From JAIXWP01 sp044371755 (lineage in GTDB: Bacteria > Bacteroidota > Bacteroidia > Flavobacteriales_D > Sanyastnellaceae), in assembly GCA_044371755.1 (NCBI GenBank), contig JBILSZ010000005.1, forward strand, positions 1 to 59,466: DNA of 59,466 bases, read 5' to 3'. Below the pieces are notes generated by a model. The model had not been told where the DNA came from, ran no database searches, and was given only the letters and a program-made list of their open reading frames with translations. Made by a program: the position numbers and the translations under genes. Numbering within the stretch: the stretch's first letter is position 1; each line of letters opens with the position of its first letter. Positions 52,614 through 59,466 of this stretch are shown piece by piece.

Positions 52614-53902
52614 ATTGGAAGAGATCTAGAAAGGCATTTGGTAATAGTGGCAATTAGATTTTGCAGAGAGTAAGGTTTTATTATAAAGTCATTCATACCT
52701 GCTTTGAGGCATTTTTGAATTTCAGAGTCAGCCGCTGCTTCTGTTAGAGCGATGATAGGTGTTTGAATATTTAAGATATTTCGAATATACCGTGTTGCTT
52801 CCACGCCATTCATCATTGGCATGTGGGCATCCATGAGGATGATATCATAGTCTTGTGAGAGTAATTTTCGAATCGCCTCGTGGCCATTTTCGGCTTCGTC
52901 GAGTTGCTTTACTATAGGACCAATAGCCCCTTCTAGTAGGACTCTATTCCATTCATAGTCCTCTACCAATAGCACGCGGGCATCTTTTAATAATTCTACA
53001 TCCTGTTCTGTGCAGTGTATATTTGATTCGTTTGCTTGTACTGCTTTTTCTAAAGGTAAAATGATTTCTATATAGGTACCTCGGCCCTCAACAGACTCGA
53101 TTTTCATGTTTCCATTCATTAAAGAAACTAGATTTTTGGTGATGTGAAGACCCAGGCCGGTTCCGTTTTGTGAAAGGCGGTTCTTTTTTGTTTCTTGCTC
53201 GAATTGATTTCCAATTTTTTGCAAGAAGCTTTCGCTCATACCAATTCCAGAATCGCGAACGGCGATGCGGACCACATCAATTTTGTTTCTTCGTGTGTAG
53301 AGTTGACACACCACATCGACTCCCCCTATTTCTGTGAACTTAATAGCATTGGAAATGAGATTGTATAGAATCTGATAGAGGTGTTGTTTGTCGCCGAAAT
53401 ATAAGTTATCCAATTTTTCGTCACAAGAGGCGGTTATAAAAAGGGCCTTATGTTCGGCTTGTTGTTCAAATAGTTTGGCCGCAGATTTTATGGTGTCATT
53501 GAGGTTGAAATTGCTTTGATGTAAGATGACTTTTCCTGCCTCGAGTTTTGCAAAGTCAAGAGCGTCATTTATCATGGAAATCATAGTGTCAGAAGCATTT
53601 TTTATTACTTCGACTTGTGATAGCTGCGCGCTTGACAGGGTGGAATGAGAAAAGAACTCTACAAGACCGTTGATAGCGTTGAGCGGAGTTCTTACTTCGT
53701 GAGCGAGACTTGCGAGGTGATCTGATTTAGTTTGTATGATTTCATGAAGTTTCGCAATATTCTGTTTGAGCTCTTGGTTTTCTTTTTTGAGTTTTAGTAC
53801 TTTTTCAGAACTATACATCATAGGCAATGAAAATGGAGCTTCCCATTTAGGTATTCCTAAAATTTCTTTTGCTGATTGTATTTTTAAGTAGTTGTTAATC
53901 AT
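52610..53902 (-). CDS. Soluble hybrid sensor histidine kinase (HisKA-HATPase-receiver)
   Basis: A 430-residue protein without transmembrane segments or a recognisable PAS or GAF sensor. A short N-terminal stretch and a coiled coil (about 32-60) precede the HisKA domain with H68 in LAHEVRTPLNAI. The HATPase_c domain has the N-box NLISNAIKFT (181-190), DSGIGM (217-222) and GTGLGL (247-252). The C-terminal receiver (about 308-425) has D358 in LMDAHMP and K409 in FIIKPY. All catalytic positions are intact. The signal probably reaches it through a protein partner or the coiled coil. It lies 23 bases after a lipoprotein gene and overlaps the Hpt gene. Confidence 0.94.
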   Translation of the reverse strand: MINNYLKIQSAKEILGIPKWEAPFSLPMMYSSEKVLKLKKENQELKQNIAKLHEIIQTKSDHLASLAHEVRTPLNAINGLVEFFSHSTLSSAQLSQVEVIKNASDTMISMINDALDFAKLEAGKVILHQSNFNLNDTIKSAAKLFEQQAEHKALFITASCDEKLDNLYFGDKQHLYQILYNLISNAIKFTEIGGVDVVCQLYTRRNKIDVVRIAVRDSGIGMSESFLQKIGNQFEQETKKNRLSQNGTGLGLHITKNLVSLMNGNMKIESVEGRGTYIEIILPLEKAVQANESNIHCTEQDVELLKDARVLLVEDYEWNRVLLEGAIGPIVKQLDEAENGHEAIRKLLSQDYDIILMDAHMPMMNGVEATRYIRNILNIQTPIIALTEAAADSEIQKCLKAGMNDFIIKPYSLQNLIATITKCLSRSLPI

Positions 53903-53925
53903 GAGGGTGTTGAATTGGTAGTTGC

Positions 53926-54384
53926 TTAATGATTTAGTTCGTTTTTATACAACCAAGCGAGTTGAATATAGTATTTAAGGTTTGGGCGTTCAATGATGAT
54001 CTCATCGAGGTTTTCTTCGTAATGAAGTTGAAAGTGCATGGTGTCTAGTATTGCTCCAGTTGGAGACTTTACTGTGAACACATGTTTTTTTAGGTGTATC
54101 CCGCAGTTGATTGGAAATTGAAAAACGGTATCAGTGGATTGTAACATATCTAATGCATTTAAGATAACACCACCAGTATCATTTTTAATTTCGAGGCGAG
54201 TTCCAATGTAGGTATCATTTGTTTTAATCCAAATAAAATTTAGCACTGCAGAATCAGGCTTCTGGCTTGCAACAAAAGTTGTGTCCTGCGCATCGTCTTT
54301 CTCAGGGAGAATGAATTCCTTTTGACATGAATTGAAAACGACCAGTGAAGCAAGCAGGAGCAATGTGTATAAAAATGCTTTCAT
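53926..54384 (-). CDS. Small lipoprotein upstream of the phosphorelay
   Basis: A 152-residue lipoprotein with the lipobox VVFNSC after MKAFLYTLLLLASL. The mature part is short, beta-rich and rich in Asp and Thr (DDAQDTTFVASQKPDSAVLN, FIWIKTNDTYIGTRLEIKND); no named domain is recognised. It ends 23 bases before the hybrid kinase start, so it is probably co-transcribed with the phosphorelay. It might be an envelope input for that relay, but the kinase has no membrane segment, so the link is only suggested by position. I found no exact promoter box upstream; the 280-base gap contains no gene I can support. Confidence 0.75.
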   Translation of the reverse strand: MKAFLYTLLLLASLVVFNSCQKEFILPEKDDAQDTTFVASQKPDSAVLNFIWIKTNDTYIGTRLEIKNDTGGVILNALDMLQSTDTVFQFPINCGIHLKKHVFTVKSPTGAILDTMHFQLHYEENLDEIIIERPNLKYYIQLAWLYKNELNH

Positions 54385-54600
54385 ATTGGAGGGTTCTATT
54401 TATCATATTTTACTTTTATTAAGGAATAAGTGTTACTAATTAAGTGGCTGTAAAGGCATGATAACAAAGGGTTTCAGCTGCTTTTTATCGGTCATAAAAA
54501 GCAATAAAAAAGAATGAGTTGCTTGTTTTACGGAATAAAGAAATTAGCATGAAGTTCCTTGGTGGAATGATATTGGGAATAAGAGGTAATTTCATGGTAT

Positions 54601-54634
54601 AAAAAAACCGGACACTCCTTAAAGTATCCGGTTT
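54601..54634 (-). terminator. Rho-independent terminator after the SBBP protein gene
   Basis: The arms aaaccgga and tccggttt form an 8-bp stem with a short AT-rich inner part. On the minus strand the stem runs directly into a run of T. It lies 31 bases after the stop at 54665. Confidence 0.82.
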
Positions 54635-54664
54635 AATCAAAACCAAATTGCAGCGAGTCTACGA

Positions 54665-57600
54665 CTATGACTTTATGAATTTTATATGAGCACTATCCTG
54701 GTCATTTGTGATGATGATGGTGTAAACACCACTTTGAAATGGAGATACATCGATATTATTTTTATCAGAGAGATTGAATTGTTGCAGTACTTCTTTACCC
54801 GCGATATCGTAGATATGAATTCTCGAATTGCGTAGCATTTCACTTTCAACGATCATATAATCATTGGCAGGATTGGGATACACTCGAATCGATTTTGCAA
54901 ACTCAGATTCTTCTACCGATGTGCAGGCATCGACCGTAATGATTTGTTCGCTTCGGTTGTAACAGCCATTTTCATCTAGCACTACATAAGCGATTTCATG
55001 ATCTCCAGGTCCAGCAAGTTCTGGGAAGAAGGTAGATTCAGAAACACCAGGGCCAACAAAGAAGCCACCATCTGGATATCCATAGAGCTCCATAGGAAAA
55101 TCAGATACACAGAACATGGTGTTATCAACGAATAGCTGAACCTCTGAGGATAGCACTTCTATATTCATAACTTCTGATGCACCAATACATCCAGTTTCAG
55201 GATCAATCCATTCGTAAAAAATTTCATGATCACCACCGCCAGCGAACTCAGGAATGAATTGATTTCCAATAATACCGCTACCAACGAAATTACCTCCTAG
55301 AGGAAGGCCGATTATATTTACCGTTGGCGCAGAGATGCATACGACGTCGAGAGCAATCGCGGCCTGCACAGTAGGTGGTTCTGCAAACTCAATAGTTATG
55401 TTTTCGCTTCGACCAACGCAACCATTTTCAGCGATTGCTCCAACATTGTATGAGCCTTCTTCAAAAACCACAATGGTATCACCAGTCATTTCATTGCTCC
55501 AGACGAAGGATTCGAATTCATCTTCGCACACTGCAATGATGGTTACTGTACCACCTCCGCAAAGCGTGGTCATATCGGGAGTAAAAGCCGAAACGGTGGG
55601 TGTGTAGAGGGCCTCTACTTCGATTATATTTGAAAGGGCTCTGCAACTAGTGCCATTCATGGTTCCAATAGCGTATATTGTTTTTGTTGTATCTACGCTG
55701 ATTACAGTCGTTTCTTCTTCCGTACTCCAGATGAAAGTATCTGCACCACCAACACTAAGTCCTACACTTTCACCATAGCAAAATGTTGTTTCTCCGAGCG
55801 CATCTACTGTAACGTATGGATTATTGCAATCTTGTACTTTTCCGAAGAAGCCGTCTGTGGATCCGCCATAGGAAGTGTCCCAACCATTGAGGGCTGCCGC
55901 AGAGGAAGCACTGTTTCCGGAGAATATTATTTTAGAGTTTTCATCTGCAGAAATAGATCTTAAAAATTCATCACTGCTGCCCCCGAGGTACGATGACCAA
56001 TTGATTACTCCAGTAGAGTCGAAGAAGGCAAAGAAGAGGTCGTTACCGCCACCAATATCTTGCTGGAACGGATTGTATGCTATGTTGTTGAGCGAAGAAG
56101 TGATACCGGCGAGATAGACATTGCCTAATTCATCACACGCTACGCCGAGGGCTTTGTCTTGTCCTTCACCTCCAAAATATGACATCCAAATACGGTTTCC
56201 TTCGAGATTGAATCGACCAATAATTCCGTCGAATGAACCACCGGCATTTACATTTTGTGAGGCTCCAGAAGTACTGATAGCGTTGGTGCTTGAAGAGCTT
56301 CCGCTTACATATAGATGTTGGTATCGGTTGATGGTCAGTTGATGTATTTCATCATTTTGATTGCCTCCGATGTAAGTGCTCCAAATAAGAAATCCATCCT
56401 CATCGAATTGTGCGAGATATCCATCGTTTTGTCCGCCACCATATTGCATTTGATAGCCGTTTAGAGCGATGTTGCTTGTAGAGCTAGTGTTGCCGGCAAT
56501 ACAAATGCGTTGGTCGGCAGTGAATAAAATGGTGGATGCAGTTTCATCACCACTACCTCCGAAGTATGAATTCCAGCGAAGGCTTCCATCACTTTGCATG
56601 CACTGAATAAACACATCCGAAAGGCCACCACCAAAGTTATTTTGATAAGGCGCCGATGAGGCTAATCCAGTTGAAGCGGTAGTGCCGATGGCGATTATGT
56701 CATCATTCAAATTTATCGCTACGGAGTTGATAACATCTTCACCGCTGCCTCCAATGTACGTGCTCCAAATAAGCACTCCTTCAGGAGAAAATTTAGCAAC
56801 AAATCCATCATAAGTTCCTCCGTTGTATGTGTTGCTTAAACCCTCTAGTGCAATTCCTGACGTTGAAGAGGTAGAACCACCCATGTAAATATTTCCGACA
56901 TTATCTAATGCGATGCTATTGCCAAAATCGCTTTGTGGGCCACCAAAATAACTACACCAGATCAATGAGCCATCGCGATTATATTTTGCGATGAATGCGT
57001 CATAGTTGCCGCCTCCATAAGTCAGTTGAGGACCACCAACAGCTATTCCTTCAGAAGCACTCGTGATTCCTGTAGTATAGATATTCCCTTCTTCGTCAAT
57101 GACGCTATGCCTTACTTCATCAAAACCACTTCCACCGATATACGATGTCCATACCACATCCGGGTCTATCGTGAGTACGTCATCATGGAAGTGGTCTTCC
57201 ACTTCAAAAGAAAACGCTCCTTGTGTCTTTTTGAATGCGGAAGAAATCTTACCAGACTGGCTCAAATAGGAGATGGGTTTTTTCTCTTTTATAAGACCAA
57301 ATGGAGTTGCGATATCAATGCCCCCCTCAGAATTGATCTCCGCAGAAAGAGCATTGCTGTAGTAAAAACGGATAACATTTTCATTTGCACCAGGCTTTAC
57401 GACAAAGTCGTATTTGATGTGATCACCTTGGATATAGATAACCCAATCGATATCAGGATAAACATTTGAAAGAGTTATTTTTTCAAAGGATTCGCAAACC
57501 AATGTTTTTCTAGTATCGGGATTAAAATGCGCTTCTGTATACTCGTTTTTATTTTCCGAGAGTACATTCGATGGTGTTTTAGAATTGAGCAAAATCATTT

Positions 57601-57868
57601 CCGTTCTTTGTTCCTTCATGGATTCAACACTTCGGAATTTTCCATCATTAAATTGATAGACGATTGAATAAGGTGTGATGAAAATAGTGACTTGATCGAA
57701 GTGAGCATAGTAAAACACATCGTCGGGAGCTCCAGGAATCGAGTGTGTGACTTGTCCGACATTTTTTACAAATAGAGCTTTTCGGTCGGGTGATGAGGCA
57801 GACACGGGAAGCGTATTGCTGCAAAGCAAAAGAGAGAAGACAGTAAGATGGAGTAAAAAAGTTCTCAT
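54665..57868 (-). CDS. Seven-bladed SBBP beta-propeller protein with Ig-like modules, T9SS type A
   Basis: A 1,067-residue protein with a signal peptide (LHLTVFSLLLCSNTLPVSA). An N-terminal beta-rich domain (about 25-235; HFDQVTIFITPYSIVYQF, KYDFVVKPGANENVIRFYY) precedes seven SBBP repeats of about 63 residues, each opening WxxYxGGxxxD and closing GNIYxxGxT. Seven repeats would form one propeller (about 235-680). Four Ig-like modules follow; two share the phrase pattern GGNFVGSGI and GGFFVGPGV. The C-terminus is a type A sorting domain (IRVYPNPANDYMIVES ... FQSGVYTIIITND). It should be secreted by the T9SS. The ligand is unknown. It has its own promoter box and a strong terminator, so it is probably transcribed alone. 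Confidence 0.9.
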   Translation of the reverse strand: MRTFLLHLTVFSLLLCSNTLPVSASSPDRKALFVKNVGQVTHSIPGAPDDVFYYAHFDQVTIFITPYSIVYQFNDGKFRSVESMKEQRTEMILLNSKTPSNVLSENKNEYTEAHFNPDTRKTLVCESFEKITLSNVYPDIDWVIYIQGDHIKYDFVVKPGANENVIRFYYSNALSAEINSEGGIDIATPFGLIKEKKPISYLSQSGKISSAFKKTQGAFSFEVEDHFHDDVLTIDPDVVWTSYIGGSGFDEVRHSVIDEEGNIYTTGITSASEGIAVGGPQLTYGGGNYDAFIAKYNRDGSLIWCSYFGGPQSDFGNSIALDNVGNIYMGGSTSSTSGIALEGLSNTYNGGTYDGFVAKFSPEGVLIWSTYIGGSGEDVINSVAINLNDDIIAIGTTASTGLASSAPYQNNFGGGLSDVFIQCMQSDGSLRWNSYFGGSGDETASTILFTADQRICIAGNTSSTSNIALNGYQMQYGGGQNDGYLAQFDEDGFLIWSTYIGGNQNDEIHQLTINRYQHLYVSGSSSSTNAISTSGASQNVNAGGSFDGIIGRFNLEGNRIWMSYFGGEGQDKALGVACDELGNVYLAGITSSLNNIAYNPFQQDIGGGNDLFFAFFDSTGVINWSSYLGGSSDEFLRSISADENSKIIFSGNSASSAAALNGWDTSYGGSTDGFFGKVQDCNNPYVTVDALGETTFCYGESVGLSVGGADTFIWSTEEETTVISVDTTKTIYAIGTMNGTSCRALSNIIEVEALYTPTVSAFTPDMTTLCGGGTVTIIAVCEDEFESFVWSNEMTGDTIVVFEEGSYNVGAIAENGCVGRSENITIEFAEPPTVQAAIALDVVCISAPTVNIIGLPLGGNFVGSGIIGNQFIPEFAGGGDHEIFYEWIDPETGCIGASEVMNIEVLSSEVQLFVDNTMFCVSDFPMELYGYPDGGFFVGPGVSESTFFPELAGPGDHEIAYVVLDENGCYNRSEQIITVDACTSVEESEFAKSIRVYPNPANDYMIVESEMLRNSRIHIYDIAGKEVLQQFNLSDKNNIDVSPFQSGVYTIIITNDQDSAHIKFIKS

Positions 57869-57913
57869 AGCATTTGATTTTTGAATGATGATTTGCAGCT
57901 TTTTTTACTTACT

Positions 57914-57921
57914 CAAACGTA
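57914..57921 (-). promoter_or_regulatory. Bacteroidota promoter: TACGTTTG with TTG at 57939-57941
   Basis: An exact minus-strand -7 box lies 45 bases before ATG 57868, with a TTG 17 bases upstream as the -33 element. The remainder of the 289-base divergent gap is AT-rich, and I found no exact box for the opposing TonB receptor gene. Confidence 0.62.
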
Positions 57922-58157
57922 GAAATGTTAGCAAGGCTCAATCATTAATTCATTGGTTTTATAAACGGTAGGTTGTCAAATTGGTATAAGTTGCTTTTTT
58001 GGAAATATGAGTTTACTTATTAGGGGCTTGACTATTTTTAATTACATTTTAATTTTTTGGTATGAGTAGAAAAATTCGAAGTATGAGTGTATTTTAGTGA
58101 ATTGGAAAAGAAGACGTTTTTTTATGTATTGTTGCTAAAAACCAACCAAAACCAAAC

Positions 58158-59466
58158 ATGACTCGCATTTTTTTGAAGTTTAGTTTGTTACTGATTTTTT
58201 CTTTTTGTATTTCGGAATTTCAGGCTCAAAATATTGAATTACGAGGAGTCGTTTTCGATGACCTTCGCAACACTGTGCCGGGTGCGGAGGTTACACTCAA
58301 CCCAGGTGGTATCAAGGTCAGATCTGGTAGTGAAGGGGAGTTTTTATTTCGAGTAGCTAGCGGTAATTATACTGTAACATGCACATTCGCTGGATTTAAT
58401 AAAATAGAAAGGAAAATTTCTGTATCAAGTAATACGCAGATCGAATTGGTCTTTGAAGCTTCTTCAGGAGATTTAGATTTGGTGGTCATTTCCGCGGGTA
58501 AATTTGAACAGAATATTGGTGAGGTAACGGTCAGTATGGAGGTCATCAAACCTCGCCTTCTGCAAGAAAAAAATGCGGTTTCGATTGATGAGATTTTGCA
58601 ACAGACTCCTGGTGTATCGATTGTTGATGGAGAGCCTCAGATAAGAAGTGGCAGCGGATATAGTTTTGGTGCAGGAAGTCGTGTACAAGTATTGGTTGAT
58701 AATCTTCCGATGCTGAGTGGTGATGCCGGAAAGCCCACTTGGGAATTTTTACCAATAGAAAATTTATCTCAAGTAGAAATCATCAAAGGCGCGTCCAGCG
58801 TGCTCTATGGTAGTTCAGCATTGTCTGGTGTGGTGAATATGCAAACGGCTTTTCCTGGTGAGAAACCTGAAACAGAAGTCACGTTTTTTCACGGTATTTT
58901 TAGCAATCCACAAACAGATAGCGCGGTTTATTGGAGCGGCAATATGATGCGCACGGGTTTGAGTTTTTTGCATAAAAGAAAATTAGGACAGTTTGATTTG
59001 GTGATTGGGGGCTACTTTCTGGGAGATGATGGACATCTGGGGCCAATCAGGGACTCTGTTGATGGCAGTTTTGATAATGGCTACAATCCTTTTACTTCTG
59101 ATCGATATGCCAGTGATACCAGAGGGAGAATGAATTTGAATTTAGGATATAATTTCAAGCGTGTGCCAGGCTTGAGCGCTGGTATTCGTACTAATTGGAG
59201 CAAGAGTAATTCGTTGGGGACGTTTATTTGGCAAAATACCAATGAAGGCTTGTATGAAGCTTATGAAGGAAGTGCCACGCGCACACAGCAACTGTTGGGC
59301 ACGGTAGATCCATATATCACCTATTCTGGAAAGAAAGGCGGCAAACACGCTTTGCGTTCGCGCTGGCAGACATTGGATAATGAGAATGACAACAACCAAG
59401 GCAACTTTAGTGATGTATTTTATTCTGAATATCAGTATCAGCAGAACTGGGATGACTATGGTTTGA
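58158..59466 (+). CDS. TonB-dependent outer-membrane receptor (3' truncated by window end)
   Basis: The frame opens at ATG 58158 and stays open to the window end (436 codons). A signal peptide ends EFQAQ and is followed by a carboxypeptidase-regulatory-like domain (about 27-105; VVFDDLRNTVPGAEVTLNPG, FLFRVASGNYTVTCTF). The plug domain follows (about 115-235: TPGVSIVDGEPQIRSGSGY, VQVLVDNLPMLSGDAG, VEIIKGASSVLYGSSALSGV) and then the first barrel strands. The plug motifs are those of TonB-dependent receptors for iron complexes, vitamin B12 or other large substrates; the substrate cannot be predicted from this part. The leader contains an A/C-rich stretch (accaaaaccaaac) and no Shine-Dalgarno. 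It is divergent from the SBBP protein gene. Confidence 0.92.
   Translation, partial: MTRIFLKFSLLLIFSFCISEFQAQNIELRGVVFDDLRNTVPGAEVTLNPGGIKVRSGSEGEFLFRVASGNYTVTCTFAGFNKIERKISVSSNTQIELVFEASSGDLDLVVISAGKFEQNIGEVTVSMEVIKPRLLQEKNAVSIDEILQQTPGVSIVDGEPQIRSGSGYSFGAGSRVQVLVDNLPMLSGDAGKPTWEFLPIENLSQVEIIKGASSVLYGSSALSGVVNMQTAFPGEKPETEVTFFHGIFSNPQTDSAVYWSGNMMRTGLSFLHKRKLGQFDLVIGGYFLGDDGHLGPIRDSVDGSFDNGYNPFTSDRYASDTRGRMNLNLGYNFKRVPGLSAGIRTNWSKSNSLGTFIWQNTNEGLYEAYEGSATRTQQLLGTVDPYITYSGKKGGKHALRSRWQTLDNENDNNQGNFSDVFYSEYQYQQNWDDYGL

Noticed and set aside
54385..54600. A small RNA or gene in the gap upstream of the phosphorelay operon
   Set aside because: Only a weak AT-rich inverted repeat (gctttttat/ataaaaagc near 54480-54502) and no promoter box or open frame were seen.

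Overview
The window comes from a low-GC member of the Bacteroidota, most likely a flavobacterium-like lineage. The support is direct: six secreted proteins end in type IX secretion system (T9SS) sorting domains (four type A, two type B), there is a PorP/SprF-family protein, a DUF4270 lipoprotein and a MurF-alanine racemase fusion, and a dozen genes carry the Bacteroidota -7 promoter box TAnnTTTG just upstream of the start codon. No mobile element, prophage or CRISPR array was seen.

Layout. 1-1490: the tail of an unknown protein and an rRNA/tRNA cytosine-C5 methyltransferase. 1471-17554 (minus): an operon with a roughly 4,320-residue surface protein first (signal peptide, IgGFc-binding-like domain, 41 tandem units of about 90 residues, type B sorting domain), then a PorP/SprF protein, then a PorE-like OmpA protein. 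This resembles the sprB-sprF logic of gliding bacteria: a giant adhesin next to its export and anchoring partners. 17719-22835: two divergent type A T9SS substrates. 22928-26232: a DUF502 membrane protein, a DMT transporter, an acidic lipoprotein and an outer-membrane beta-barrel protein. 26524-31519: glmS, a DUF4270 lipoprotein and a truncated GT5 glycosyltransferase (minus), divergent from panC. 31520-31860: a heptamer repeat, a two-way terminator and tRNA-Leu(CAA). 31861-43722: a small exported protein, then a long minus-strand run (Kelch-like protein, TauE/SafE permease, unknown exported protein, rseP, ribE, type B T9SS protein), then a subtilisin-like protease with an altered catalytic triad. 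43790-46842: tdk and murF-alr (cell wall). 46947-50994: yebC, a lipoprotein, two DUF2490 genes (the second broken by an in-frame stop) and purH. 50995-54384: a lipoprotein and a complete three-protein phosphorelay (hybrid kinase, Hpt protein, receiver-PP2C phosphatase). 54665-57868: a seven-bladed SBBP propeller protein with a type A sorting domain. 58158-end: the start of a TonB-dependent receptor.

How the genes fit together. Much of the window is envelope biology: surface proteins sent through the T9SS, outer-membrane and lipoprotein components, peptidoglycan precursor enzymes (glmS, murF-alr) and the site-2 protease RseP. Housekeeping biosynthesis (panC, ribE, purH, tdk) is interspersed. 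The main candidates for new biology are the giant adhesin operon with its two-phase repeat array, the phosphorelay ending in a PP2C phosphatase with no partner gene in the window, the GT5 protein lacking its second domain, and the subtilase with Glu where the catalytic Asp is expected.
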